DNA from: Parus major
Taxonomy: Eukaryota > Chordata > Aves > Passeriformes > Paridae
Assembly (NCBI RefSeq): GCF_001522545.3
Contig: NC_031769.1
Location: 25,752,100-25,816,099 of the forward strand
Reading direction: 5' to 3'
DNA: 64,000 nt
Shown: one piece after another, positions 12,437 to 25,500 of the stretch
How positions within the stretch are numbered: position 1 is the stretch's first letter
Layout of the letters: each line of letters starts with the position of its first letter
The notes under the pieces: generated by a model
What the model saw: the letters and a program-made list of their open reading frames with translations, nothing else
Told to the model about the DNA's origin: nothing
Database searches by the model: none
Made by a program: the position numbers and the translations under genes

Positions 12437-14639
12437 AAGAAGAAAAAATAAAGTTAAATAGAATTCATGCACCTTTTGTAGGTAAACCCATTCTATTGAG
12501 TTGGGGTTTTTTTCCACCTTCTAAAGAAACCTTTTCAAAGGTTTCAGAGACTTTTCTCTCAAGCTATTCCATTACTGGCATCTAGTTTTGTTTGGGTTTT
12601 TTTACAGAATGAAAGAGTAATGCTAGCTTGTTCTTGTTTAAGCTTTACTTGTGACTTTCATCTCCTAATAATACTTCAAAAGCTTATTTAACAAGCTCAA
12701 AAAGTATCTACAATGTTTTGCACAGGTATGCAAATCAGACTACTAAAGGCTCGGGATGCTGGGGAAATGTGGTTATTCCCATCATAAATACAGTAGCAAG
12801 AGGAAGAGATTCTTCTCTAGTGATTTTGAGCAGTAGACCTTGTGATTGTACAACAGAAGAGGGATAACACCCTGACTTAAGAGGGGGTAGCACAGTTGCT
12901 GCTATTCCTGTGTTTGCTTACACCTACCACTGCATAAAAATGGCAAAGTGCTGAAGGTCACATGGAATTGAGTTTGGGCTCTAATTTTGCCATGCTCATT
13001 CACGTCATATCTATAGAACAGCTCTGCTCTGCTTATTAGAGCAGTGGTCTGTGCAGGGCATCTTGTAAGTTCTTTGGAAAGAAGTATTCATCCTTTGTCC
13101 TCCTATGTCAAGAGCAGAAAGAGGAAATAGCTAACAGCAGCAAGGAGGATCTGGTACCAACTGCAGTGCCTGAGTTCCTTGACTGCAACCCCCCATGGCA
13201 TCTTGATGGATGGGAAGGCAAGGCCACAGGATGAGAAACAAAATGCTCAAGTGCATCTTCCCACAATGGCTGTGTGTTAGCATAAATCTGAATTTCCTTT
13301 CTAAGAAGGGAAAGCAAAGTTGGAGGAACTACTATATTAAAACATTATTTTTTTTAGTTAAGATTCCTGGTAATAGGCAGCTGACTGTATTAAAGTACAT
13401 TCTACCAGACAGTCTCCCATATACCTGTTTGTGAAAGGTGGGGAATTGAGGCTAACAGTATAAATCCATAACTACCAATGTAGAAGACCAGAATGTGTTT
13501 TTACAAATTTTCTGTCAATTAGGTATTCTATGTCCAGAATGCCAGAGGCAATTTAGAAATGGCAGCTATTTTTTTTCTTTTTTTCTTTGGAAATGTTGTT
13601 TCCATGACTTAAGATGTTATGTGTTAGATGTAAATAAATCTTTAATTTCCTGTCTTCTTCAGGGAACAATAACGTCTTATTTGACTCATTACATTGAAAA
13701 TTTAATATGCATTTGAGGTATTAGGAATAAGATTTCCCAGAGAGTGGAAAGAAAAGCATGTTTTTTAGAGATCTCATTCAATAAAGTATTCTGAAGGGCA
13801 TTGTTTTGTGCTTTTTTATTAGTTTCAAGCTAGGAGATATAGTTTTATATTATTTTAAATAAAGCAGTACTTAGGTAAGTAGTATCCTGTTGAAATGACT
13901 GACAACAAATAAATGTGTGACACCCCCTACTTTCCAAATGCAAATTCTAACATCAGTTTTGGAGGAACAGTGCAGTCTGTGAAGTTTTTTGAAATTAGAA
14001 ACACCATAATGGTGACAAATAGAAAACTGGACAAAATTCTGCAGGTGTCATGGTACCTTTGGCTCCTGAACAGACTATTCTCTCTTTTAATATTAATTAC
14101 AAGGTAAGAAGCACAGTTTACAAGATGAGAACACAATCAGCTTGACCACATTATACACTGCTGTACATAAGAATTCTTAAGGCTGTTTAATAAATGATTT
14201 TTCCCCCACTTTTCATTAGAGGCCTTTGTTGCCATCCAATCTTGATTTTAGAAATTAAAGCTAACAACCAGATTGAAAGAAAACAGAGACTGACAGCATG
14301 GGGCACAGTCTCAAAGCCACAACTAACAGCATGAGGCAAAGCAAACCTCAAGCTATTCCAGCTCTTAGAGAAGGAAGGGGGTGGGAAAAGCATTTGCAGG
14401 AAAACTCAATTATAACAACCCACAGCTATGGTAAAGCACTTGTGAATGTTGACACTAACGCTTTTTTCTGCTTAACGTTTTAATTAAATACCTATAAGCC
14501 AACTCTTCTCCTCAGTCAGTGTCAGAGCACTACTTCTCTATGGATAAATGTTTACAGCAAAAACTCTGCTGAGGGTTTCAGCAAACAAGTCTCAGAGAAC
14601 TGAGAAGGCTTTCAGCCGAGGCACTTGAGATCAAGAAAG
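12432..14639. other. Unique non-coding DNA, nothing firmly recognised
   Basis: No gene or recognisable transposon is seen. An octamer ATGCAAAT is present at about 12728-12735, close to other mixed-composition sequence, but a single octamer is expected by chance. Open frames up to 74 codons are unremarkable. Confidence 0.5.
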
Positions 14640-15075
14640 CACCAGTGATTAGAAACTAGCAGTACAATAACAGGACGATTTAATCCACCCAAATGTCAGT
14701 CACTGGTTTACAAGTTGGCAATCCCATCTTCATCTGCAGACAAAAGGGCACTGGTTAGTCATCTGTTTAATTCTCTTGCTGCGGCATGTCACTTGGATGT
14801 TGAAGGAAAATCCCTTGATTCAGTCTGCCATTTCTGACAGTCTCCCTCTAGACCATATTAATAAGCTTTTTAGAAAAGCGAATGCAGAATAATCAGCAGG
14901 CAGCCTGCACTCAAAATGGAGACAGAACAGACAGCAGAAATGCCTTCTTTCCTTTCTAGTTGTGGTGCATAGGTGACCCTTCTCTCTCAGAGCAGCAAAT
15001 AATTTAGACTAAGATTGCCTTTGAAAGCCACAACATAATTAACCACTTCATGCAGGTGATGTCTGTCTAGCTTCA
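14640..15075. other. Candidate conserved non-coding block
   Basis: Mixed composition, no simple repeats and no transposon match, with an ATTAATAAGC-type AT core near 14857 followed by CpG-containing sequence (AAAAGCGAATGCAG near 14873). The texture suggests constraint but does not prove it. Confidence 0.18.
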
Positions 15076-15789
15076 AAACCTGATTCTTTCAAATGGAAAA
15101 GATTCAGCTGCATTTGAATTAGATTTATGAAACATGTTAACAGTAGCACAAACAGATAGAAAGGCTGCCTGGCATCCCAGAATACCTGGGGAATTTCAGT
15201 CAGAAAACAAACATGTTACTCTTTAATGTAGGCTCACATCTCATTATAAAATCACAAGTGGAATGAGACACACTTTGCCTTTTTAACTGTGTTTCCAGGA
15301 GGCAGGTAAGTGTCATGCTGCAGCCAGTCCTACTAAGATCTGCATGATTTTAATATATTTTGAAAGCAAATAATTTGCTAGATAATGGGGGTCTTGGTGT
15401 GGACATTTCCTGTTTTTCTCTATCATTAATTTCTCTATTGCCAGCTGTAAATTGAAACTGTCAATATCTTTGTTTAACCTATTGTGCTCTGGCTGTTTTA
15501 AGGTGCAGTTGAAAACCAAACTGTTTCAGGGTATCCTTATTTTCTTTTGGGAAGAATTTGCTGGTAAGGCATTATTAAACACTGGGAATGAGAAAACAGA
15601 AACCTTGGAGCCCTGAAAACCCTTTTTATTTCACTTGAAGATGGAGGAAGTAAACACTGTTGAAAATCAAGTTCAAGATATGCACTTACAAAGACAAGAA
15701 AAGTGAAAGGAGGTTGAAAGGAAAAGGAAAGAAATGTAATCCTGTATGATGTGGTAAGATGTAGGTAAGGCTCGGGGAGGAATTTGTCA
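15076..15789. other. Unique non-coding DNA, nothing recognised
   Basis: No exon, RNA gene or repeat is evident. Purine-rich sequence near 15690-15740 is the only compositional oddity. Confidence 0.5.
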
Positions 15790-16060
15790 AGCAGAAAATT
15801 GACAAAACCTGCTATTAATTATTGTGTTGATGCTATCAGAGGCATTACCATAATCAAAAAGTGAGGCGTGAACACAATTCATGAGGCGCTAGGTCGCTTG
15901 GGGGTTAAATTATTTATTCTCAAAGGAGATTTTAGGAAAAAAAACATAATTAGCAGTAAGAGCGAGCACAAGAATTATTTTATATAGCCCACGTAGTCAA
16001 TACTGTCTCAGTGACAAACTCAGACACTCTCCTGTTTGTGTGGAAAGGAATTGAGGAAAA
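15790..16060. other. Candidate conserved non-coding block with retained CpGs
   Basis: The interval carries ATTAATTATTG near 15811, ATAATTAGC near 15946 and a local cluster of CpGs (GAGGCG, GGCGCTAGGTCGC, GAGCGAG) at about 15863-15966, unusual in this AT-rich, CpG-poor window. No transposon is recognised there. Retained CpG next to homeodomain-type cores is compatible with a regulatory element, by inference only. Confidence 0.25.
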
Positions 16061-16299
16061 TGGCAGGAGACCTTTTTTTGCCAGCTGAAGCTACCAGCAA
16101 GACTATATTACACTGAAACAACTTTTTGTTATAAAAAAGTTTTGTTCTCTTTAAAAATTAGATCCCATATTTCAAAATACCAGAGATAAAGAAAAATAAA
16201 AATGCTGAATTTATTACATCTATGGAATACCTTTTTATTTGTCTTCTTTTTCCTTCAGACAGTATAAAACACAGTAGCAAAGACTGAGACAAGTAGGCA

Positions 16300-16481
16300 C
16301 CACTGTTTTGGAACATCTTTTCCAGGGTGATGGTGGAGCTACCGTCTCTGAAAGTATTAAAGAAGCAACTGGACATGGCACTCAATGCTATGATTTAGTT
16401 GGCATGGAGGTGTTTGGGCAATGGTTGGACTTGATAATCTTGGAAATATTTTCCAACCTTAATGATTCTATGAATCTATGA
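16300..16481 (+). mobile_element. CR1 LINE, truncated 3' end
   Basis: The sequence follows the typical CR1 3' terminal pattern: the 'lightly decayed' wording for ...GATGGTGGAG... near 16327, the GGTTGGACTTGATAATCTTGG block at about 16422-16443, then TTTTCCAACCTTAATGATTC and a degenerate octamer tail ATTCTATG/AATCTATG ending near 16480. CR1 copies have such octamer tails instead of poly(A) and are usually 5'-truncated, as here. Confidence 0.85.
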
Positions 16482-16489
16482 TCTTCATT

Positions 16490-17937
16490 CTCAACAAAAT
16501 TGTCTTCTGGAGAAAATGTAAAAAGAAATTAAAAACAAGGCCAGATCCTCAGGTAAACCATGTAATTAAACTCATCGCGTTGTAAATTTAAACTATTAAA
16601 GAAGGTGAGACAAATTCAATATTTACTGTAGTTGTATATTAGAAGTCAACATTTACCAAATGTTATAGGCAAAGATGAATAAATAATGCTGAAAGTGTTT
16701 GCAAATGTTACTTTGGAGTAAAACAACACATTCTGTTTGATTCACAACATATATTATTCACACACTGCAAACATTCATGCAGTCAAGACTGTGTCCATGA
16801 TGGTATTGTAATCTCTTAGCCCAATAAACAATCTTCATTACTATTCACTGGAGAGAAAGTCATATGGGAGTGTTAAAATATCCTGGCTGTTCTGAGATAG
16901 AAATGGGCACGAATAATTTTGTGGCTAATGACATAAGATGAGTAAAAAATTGGATAAGGTATTTACAGGAGTATCACAATTAGAAAATCTAAAGATTTTG
17001 TTGTTTGTTTACTGTCTATGTTTCTGTAGACAGAATGAAAAGCTAACTAACTAAAAACTAACTAAACTGTCTATATTCTTGGCTCCTTTACCACTTCAAA
17101 AAGTGGTAAATGAAAATCCTTCTTCCAGGAGGTGACAAGGAACAATGGCCAATGAAGGAAGTGGGTGTTGCACTGCTGGTAAGCAAAAATCACTTGTTAA
17201 TACCCAATTACAAGACTTTTTTTGGTTCTGAGTAAACTGGGCAGATCAAACTGTAAAAACACTTCTCTATTTGCAAGAAAATATCAGAAAAAAAGATAAC
17301 ATTCCTAATGAAAAACAGTATTGGAAGAGTAGAAGATGAAGCATTTCGTGATTTTATGTGGGACTGCCTGTAAATTTTTCAACATCTATAATACATTATA
17401 ATGGGTGAATGAATGAATACAAAATTGTTGTAAATCCCATAATGTTCTTGTCCATGCAATAGCATCACTTGATAAACATTGATAATGAGGAAGCAAATTA
17501 AAGGGAGATCACCAAATAATATTAGGAGAGGTCCATGCAACAAAGATGAACTTGGAAATCTGAACAGTGAAGAAAGTAAATTTATTTAAATTCTAAGCTC
17601 TAATTTGCTGAAAGGAGTTGCAGGAATGATTGTTTTTGTATCAAATAAAGTTTGTCAGGAACTGTGACATATCTTTCAAACTGAAAATATTTACCTGTTT
17701 TGAAACTAATGCCAGTAAAGTGGCTCTTATTAGTCAATATCCAAATTATCTCGTAAACTTTGTATTTGCCCTTCAGTAGCGGCAAGATGTCATCCTTCTT
17801 GCACAAAAGAGCTATTTCTAGGACCATTTTTGAGACTGGGAAAAACTAGTCGAGTTTTCCTGGTTTGAATCCAAAATGGCCAAAAGTAGCTGTGATGTGT
17901 TCTGTGAGGTGGCATCTGGGATAAAATATATCTCAGA
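16490..17937. other. Unique non-coding DNA between two CR1 copies
   Basis: AT-rich, with short TAACTAAC-type repeats near 17040-17065. No gene or further transposon is recognised. Confidence 0.5.
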
Positions 17938-18875
17938 GGTCCATCCCGGGACCATGTTATTTGGTGTCATCATGAGTGACATCAAAACAGGGCTCAAGTG
18001 CACCCTCAGCACGTCTGCAGATGAGGCAGAGCTGAGTGATGCAGTGGGCAGGCCAGGAGGGTGAGATACCATCCAGTGTGACCTGGACAATCTTGAGAAC
18101 TGGGCCCATGATGTTCAACCATGGAAAGTGCAAGCTGCTGCATCTGGGTCAGGACAAGCCCTGTTATCAGAACAGGCTGAGGGGTGAATGGGTTTGAGAG
18201 CAAATAAGTGTGCTGGTGGATGAGAGACTGGGCATGTCCCAGCCATGTGCACTCACAGCTCAGAGAGCCGAACGAGTCCTGGGTTCCATCCAGAGCCCCG
18301 TGGGCAGCAGGGCCAGGGAGGGCATTCTGTCCCTCTGCTCTGCTCTACTGAGACCCCACCTGGAGTTTTGCATCCAGCTCTGGGAACCCCAGCAAAAGAA
18401 GGACATGGATCTCATGGATTTGTTTGAGCAAGTCAAGAGAGGGGGGTACCAAGATAATAGAGGGATAGAACACCTCTCCTGTGACAAAAGGCAGAGAAAA
18501 TTGGTATCATTCAGTCTGGAGAAGAGAATGCTCTGTGGAAACAATATAGCAGCCTTGCCTCGTTACCTAAAGGAAGCCTATAAGAAAACTGGAGAGGGAC
18601 CTTTCACAGGGGTACACAGTGATAGGAAAAGGGATAATGGCTATAAACCAAAAAAGAGTAGGTTTAGCCTGGATGGGGTATTATCCACACTTATATTGGT
18701 GAGGCACTGGAACAGGTTACCAAAAGAAGTGATGGATGCCCCACCCCTGGAAGTGTTCAAGGCCAGGTTTTATGGGACTTTGAGCAACCTGGTCCAGTGG
18801 AAGATGTCCATGGCAGGGGGGTTGGAATGGGATAATCTTTAATGTCCCTTCCATCCCAAATCATTTACAGTGTTA
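17938..18875 (+). mobile_element. CR1 LINE fragment with decayed C-terminal half of ORF2
   Basis: This is the longest CR1 copy in the window. It starts within the reverse transcriptase region and runs to the 3' UTR. In the frame from about 17938 the expected F/Y-A-D-D active-site box reads S-A-D-E at 18014-18025, so the copy is catalytically dead. Frame shifts follow before an open frame of 210 codons at 18210-18842 that carries the conserved CR1 C-terminal pattern: VDERL, the RPHLEFC block, SLEKR, YLKEAYKKTGEGPFT, RHWNRLP, and PPLEVFKARF. CR1 ORF2 normally also has an upstream endonuclease domain, which is absent because the copy is 5'-truncated. The 3' end (GGGGGGTTGGAATGGGATAATC region, then TCCCTTCCATCCC) is recognisable, but its octamer tail is eroded. 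It is a dead retrotransposon relic, not a host gene. Confidence 0.92.
18210..18842 (+). pseudogene. Remnant of CR1 ORF2 C-terminus (210 codons open)
   Basis: This is the longest genuine open frame in the window apart from frames through N gaps. Its residues match the conserved C-terminal part of CR1 ORF2, downstream of the reverse transcriptase core. There is no proper start: the methionine lies inside the domain. The core box upstream is mutated and out of frame, and one stretch near 'GVLSTLILVRHW' appears shortened relative to the usual CR1 pattern. A protein product is not expected. Confidence 0.85.
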
Positions 18876-20005
18876 TAGTCTTAGCATTGTGTACAGAAGC
18901 AGGCACCAAACAGGTTGTGCAACATAATTAATCACACTGGTGTGAAAACTCAAATGAGATTAATTTGACTTGTATAAGAAAAGTGAAAGCTAGCAAAGAT
19001 ATTAAAAATAAGACTACTAGATAAAAAGCCTTTCAGAAAGTCTTAGGCAAATAGACACATCCTGACCAACACATCCTACACTTGTTGCAGTGAAATTCTC
19101 CTTTTAGGACATCAGCTGGGGACAGTGAGGTGTGGTGCAGGACATCACTGAGGGAGAAGTATCTAGAAATTTGGGATCAAACCCACAGCATTCTTCATGG
19201 GCAACTACTGAATTATTTTGAGAGGAACATTACACTTCAGGCTTAAGATTCCCTGGGCTGTTACAAAATCAGAGAGAAGCAGGCCCATCTCCATAATTAT
19301 GATATGGCTGTATTTTCATGTCTCCTTAGTCAGTTGATTACAGCAGTTCAGAATGATAGAAACCACTGAAAGAGACAATTGCAAAATTAAATTTGTGTTA
19401 GAGGCATATAGATCTAGTTAAATTAATTTCTTCCCACTTACCAATAATGTAAAAGGCAGTACTGAAGGCTTGGAATATTGTATGACTCAAGAGCAATTTT
19501 TTACTACAGGAGAATAAGGCAGCAAAGCATAAAAATTTAGATTCTTTGTTTCATTTCTGCTTTCTTGGTTGCCTCTAAGTTTAACTAAGAAACCATAAAT
19601 ACTGTTCCTGAAATAAAATCTTCACACACAAAAAAAGCCTCTAAGTCTTTGTTAAGTCTAATATCTGCCTGCAGTCACGTGGCTGTTCAGAATTACTCAC
19701 TGGAGCAGCTGTGAATGCATATGAAATAAAGAAAACTCTGTCTTATGTATGAGGAATATAAAACATGCTACTACTTGCTGAATACTTATTGTTAATTCTT
19801 CACTTTTTCTCATTATTGCAGTTAAAATGTTTGAAGTACAGTTGGCAGAGAGTATTTGGTAAACCATGTAGTTTCTGGTGTTTCTTGCACAGGATAAAGC
19901 TCACAAGGAGAAGTGAATCTTTTGAACAGGATGGTTAAGTGCTGTCCTGATGGTGACAGTCAGTGTCATCAGCGTGTCAGTGACTCTAGCTGGACTCACT
20001 GAGGC
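18876..20005. other. Unique non-coding DNA, nothing recognised
   Basis: No exon, RNA gene or recognisable repeat. Base composition is typical for the window. Confidence 0.5.
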
Positions 20006-20081
20006 TCCATGGAGCACTTCTTGCTGAATTCTTATTCCCAGCTTCCATGGAGCACTTCTTGCTGAATTCTTATTCCCAGCT
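20006..20081. repeat. Perfect 38-bp tandem duplication
   Basis: The 38-base unit beginning TCCATGGAGCACTTC and ending ATTCCCAGCT occurs at 20006-20043 and again, without a mismatch, at 20044-20081. The identity implies a recent tandem duplication or an assembly artefact. Confidence 0.95.
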
Positions 20082-22439
20082 GGCCCATGGTCCTATTTGA
20101 TCACTTCAGCACTGGCACCATCTGTTGCTATTGATCATCCTAAAGTATGTAGAAAATATCTCCTAACTATTGTAGTTATGTGTGAAGGATTGTCTGGAAA
20201 TCACTTTTTCATCTGTTGGAGCAGTTTTTACTAATTACAGATGCATTATTTATGTACAGTTTAGTCAATTCTATGGCCAAAACTCTCTGGGAGGGGTTTC
20301 TGGAATGAGCAGGTTCTCTACCCCAGATGTTAATCATTTTAGTCTGAAATAATGCATAGAAGCTGTACTATGTACTGCTGAATTTACCTGTGGGAAGCTC
20401 TGAATCCATCTGAAATTCTCAGCTGAATTATTGTAAATGTTGGTCAAATGCTTTGTGCTGTATCCTGTAAACTCTTTTAAGAACAGGAATAAAACTGGTA
20501 TAACAATAGAATCTTAATTTCTGCTTTAGATACAGTAAAACAAATGAAAAATATTTTAAAAGTATTCTTGTTGTTTTTTTGGGGTTTTTTTTGGTTTTTT
20601 TTTACCCCTGATAGTGCTTAAATCAATCTGATGTTTATTTTCAAACAATTCTCTTCTGTGTAATGATTTGCACACTTCATCAAATAAATGTACAGACTAA
20701 CAGAGATGCCATAATGTCAGCCATTGGAATTCCATTAGCAAAAGTCATTTGCTATCCTGAATCATTTACTGTCCTTACTATCCTATTACATCCATTTTAG
20801 ATGCAATTCCTTTGAATTGCAAGGCTTCTTGTCCCAGACTGACCCAGCACTTAAGTGAGAGACTACACACCTGAACAAAACAAATTAGATTTGGTCTGTG
20901 GTTCCTGAAGCATCAAAGAGAGATGAGTTCTCTTGTGCTTGCTTTTACTTATTTATTTAGTGATGAGACTTAATGTTTATGAGTCTTGTTCTAAACTTTT
21001 GTATCTGCAGCTGAATGAAATCAGTGCTATTTGCTCAGACTGGGTGTTCCTTAAGACAACTTACAGGCTGGTCCCATGCAGAGGATGTATTATTGATGTT
21101 TCTAAATTAATTTGTGTATTAATCAACAGCAGGAAAGTTTTTTCTGAGGGTATATAATAAAGGAATTTAGTCAGCTTTGTAATTATATTGTTATTTTGCT
21201 TTTTTTTCCCCACTGAGTGTTTTAGATAAAACTAATACAAAACACATTAATCAATTAGGATTATTTGGTTTTATTCAAAACTAAACAATACAACCAAACA
21301 ATACAACCATAGGAAAAAAAAAAAAAGAAAAAATAAATCACATTAATTCAAATGGATACCAATTAAAAAGAGATTAATCTTATTAAAAATTATATAGTCT
21401 TAGGAAGACCAAAGATTACTCTTTTGTATTTTATGCCTTGAGATGTCCTCTGAATTTTCTCAAGAAGTAATTTCTTGTTTGGTATAAAAAGCACACTTTA
21501 AAAATACAGAGTGTTAAAGAACCTTGTAGTGATTTTCTCTTGCCCTTGGATGTCCATAATTGACTAACTCCTTTAACCTCACCTCATAAAGGCAGGAAGG
21601 ATGCTGAAGAACAGACAATGGTTTTTGCAAAATCCAAATCAAGAGAAGACTGTGATTAATGTTACCTACTCCCCCTTTCCCATTACACTCCTGCAACCTG
21701 TATTTTCAGGTGATTTATATGTTATGGCGGCTCACTGATTTTTAGATTTTAATTGGGGTTCTGTAGTAGTGAGAAGAAAGTACTAAGATACTCAGATTTA
21801 TAATACCCAACTGCAAAATGTGGTCTCTCTTGTCCACAAGCAGAGGGATCCTGACATAAAGACACATTGGTTATTAATAGAATTTAGAACTTAGCATAGT
21901 TATTATTCTACCAGGAGGAATTATAAACAAAATTTTTCTTCAGAGGGTCACACAGCAATCCTTGAATTCCCATTCAATTTTAAAGTGACGCATGAAGAAC
22001 AAGGTGGAAAGGGATGTAAGTTGCACAATTTTCATGCATAAAATTGTCAAATAAATAAACAATTCAATAAATATATGTTAAAAACCTATATACAATTACA
22101 ATTGGACGTTTTTTCCTGGACACCTCAATATTAAGAAGTTCCACATTATCTTCTAGCTCCACACACTTTTGATTAAAAGAATAAAAACCAAGAGAACTTT
22201 TTTAGAATGTTTCTATTTGAACAAATGTTGTACCTGGAAAAGCATACAAAATTTTCAGGCATAATAACTGTGCTTAGGTGGGAAAAAATAGATTCAATAT
22301 AGTAACAAAAATATTATATAGGATTTCTTTCACTTTGAGATTGATAGAAAACAGCCTACACTTTTCAAAGGGAAATACAGGCAGGATGATAAGTTTTTTT
22401 CTTTTATATCTTATAGAAATTGCAATAGATGGCAGTATG
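20082..22439. other. Unique non-coding DNA with a G/T-only tract
   Basis: A T-rich run broken by GGGG and GG lies at about 20571-20603. Otherwise AT-rich sequence with short A runs (about 21314-21330). No gene or recognised transposon. Confidence 0.5.
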
Positions 22440-22560
22440 AGAATCATGGAATCATAGGATCATTTAAGTTGGAAAAAAATCTTTAAGATCATCAAGTCCA
22501 ACTGGTAAAATAACACCATCATGTTCAGTGCTAAACCCTGTCCCTAGCAGGTGTCTGTTC
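22440..22560 (-). mobile_element. CR1 LINE, short 3' end fragment
   Basis: Read on the minus strand this is a CR1 terminus. On the plus strand it begins AGAATCATGGAATCATAGG at 22440 (the inverted octamer tail), then a TTTAAGTTGGAAAAAAATC block, GATCATCAAGTCCAACTGG, and a CTAAACCCTGTCCCTAGC block near 22532-22550. The 5' end fades by about 22560. Confidence 0.88.
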
Positions 22561-25500
22561 TATATTGTGTCAAGTCCTGACTGATTCAGCAAAAATGAAT
22601 GAACACTTATGAACAGCTTCATCTTTGAACCAGGAGAACTAACTTATGGACTGCTCTGACATGGGGATATTTAAGTGTTTACGTGTGTTTACAAGATTTG
22701 AAAGCAATATTCAGAAACAATAACGAAACCAGCAAAAAGGGGAAGGAGTGAAGGCTGATAAAATGTTAATGTGGTGCTACAGCTTGGGAGGTGCTTAAGA
22801 CGACTATTAGTATTACAGATTGCTGTTGCTAATTTTTTTCTCAAAAGAGGGTTTTTAAAGCATTGACTGTAGAAATGAAATCCCTCAAGTGGAACCCAAA
22901 CATCTTTGATGTTGTGACTCTTCCATAACAGTAATAAAACAAAAAAAAAAAGGTGAAATTGTTCCTTGGAAGTCTAGTAGGATGGAAATTCTGCTTATCA
23001 TTGTAACTAAAGATTATACTCTCATACTGTATATTAAAAGGTCATAGAAAAAATGTTGGCGAGGCTCCTGCTTTCTTTCCTTACTAGAAAGTAATTATGA
23101 AAGCAGGATGCATATGGTTTTTAATATAAAATAAGTTTTCTACTTTACAGCTAACACAATATGGAATGAGTACCATTTACTTGATGGCTGAAGATAGGAA
23201 AAAAACCAGAATTTTATTTAGCTTATTATTTATAGAGTAGCATGATGAACCCAGAGAGGTGTTTAAGCAGATTTCTGTTAGTATAAGGGTACATATGCCT
23301 AATTCTCTTAACTACATTGTGCTAGATCAGACTTTATTCTGTGATCCTTCCAATGTGCATAATAGTATTACAATAAATTTACCTGCAGGTAGAAATAACT
23401 AAGTCATCTAATTCAAGCAGATGCACAGAACCGCACAGGGACTTTTTTATTATCTGAAATGAGAAGATACAGACATTAGAACCTGGAAAATGATAGTATC
23501 AGAAGGTGTTATAAATAGATCTTTATAATTGCTCAGATCTTGGCCAAAGACCTAAATTGAGCTTGACTGATCTATCCTGTTCTTCTTTAGGCATATTTAT
23601 GAGAATACAGACAATTAAATGATCAAAGGAGAAAAACACTGATGAAGAGATCTTTTCTAGTCAGATATTAAATTTCTAGAATGACCTTTCCTTTCAAAAC
23701 ATTGAAGTTTTATGACATTAGAAAGATGTCATGCCAGCCAAAGAGGATGTGCCATTTTCAAACAGGAGAGAAGTCAAGATTAGTTTTTCAATCAAACAGT
23801 CCTTATTTGGAAAAGAGATCTATGTATTTTCTAAAACAAAAAATAAAAATACAATATAATTTATACCCTGTGCTACCAAACTACTAAAACATATAACTCT
23901 AAACATATACTAGTACTGTTAATGGTGATTAGATACAGAGTTTTATGTGGAAGACCTGGATCAACATTTGTTTTTCCTAAGTATGATGTTTACATTAATG
24001 TTTTTTTGGGGTTATACTTCATCACCAGTAATTGCTATCACTGCTATCAGGGGTGATTCAGGTGCTGCTGGAAAGTTTTCCCATTCCCAAGCGAAGAGAA
24101 CCTTGTATTCTTTCACGAGCTCTTTAATACCTCAGGGTACCATCAGGATACGATTTTAGTGTTGCATCAATTCAGTACTTTTTTATTTTCGATGGAATTG
24201 TTTTGTACTAAGAGGGATTGTTATTGAATCCAATGTTGTGGGTGAAGAAGATGGGTATTTCAGTAAATACCAATGAAATTTAAACCTCATTAAATCTAAA
24301 GTGAAGTTTTTTATTTTCTGTTTTTGTTCAGTAATTAAATTCTGGTTATCCATAAAACCTTGCTCATACCAGCTTTAATCCACTGAATCATAATATGTGA
24401 ATGAATAATGTGCAACAAACACAAGAAAAGCATTTTACTTAAACCATTTTTGTAGAAATCACAGAAGAAAATAAGAGAGCAAGACCACTCCTTTAAACTT
24501 CAGCTGCTGTAGAACACCAAGTTGTAAACACACCAAACTAGCATGTTTCCATTTCTCACCAACTTAAAGGAGACAGATTTTTTCATCTGTGGGACAATCT
24601 TGTCACTTAAACAACCCCTAATCAGAAAGTGAAAGGGTAACAGAAGAAAGGTTAAGTTGCAATGTAACCTTAGAATACCTGGGAATACTAGGAAATTACA
24701 TTTCAGGGAAAAGACTCTAGTAGAAAAAGAGGCTTCCTGATTAAATGAGTTTTGACAGATTAACTAATAAATAACTTATATAATTTTTCCTTGTTCTTTT
24801 TTTTCTTTTACTCTGGAGATCAAAATGTGCAAACAAAGTCCAATAAAATCTATAATACAATATTAAACTGCAGAATGTGTACACTTAAATCCCTTAAACT
24901 TTGTCACAGTAAATACTCAATTCATTGAAACTGGTATTTAATGGAACCACTTTTGAAAAGCCAAGCAATACTTCTAGACATAACTTCCCCAATAAGAAGC
25001 CCTTTCTGAGAACTTACAATTCTATTTGCAGTGCTTATATTAAGCATAATTACTGGAGAAATAAGGTACCAGAAAACTTCAAGAAGGTAGGATCTGGCCA
25101 ACGTCAACATGAGAAATGTGGCAGCCACTTTGTTTCAAGAAGTATTTATCTTGAGAGAATACCAAAAGGAATTATCTCAAAATCATATCAGATTAATGGA
25201 AAAAAAAATACTGTACTTGTCTCATGGGCCATTACCAATGTCTGCAAAACTTTTCTGACCATATCAGAGAAAATCCCCACAGTGTTGTTGAATTTTCTCC
25301 TTAACACAACTAGAGCAATTTTAAAAATAATTCCCCTCTTGTCCTTCTATATTTTTGTAAATGTGTGGTAAAGAGCCTAGAGAGAATCAGAAAGTATGTG
25401 GTACACAGGTTAAGAGTGATGAATATCATCTTAGTCCAGTGACTGGAAAGCTGAAGGGGGGAGAGAAGATGTTTATAAAGCCTTCTGTGATGCTATGCAG

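Noticed and set aside
12326..12585. Frames with Val-Cys or Thr-His repeats
   Set aside because: They are translations of the TG microsatellite.
24925..25371. 148-codon plus-strand frame
   Set aside because: No recognisable domain, no upstream promoter or splice context, and a minus-strand frame overlaps it. A chance frame is the simpler reading.
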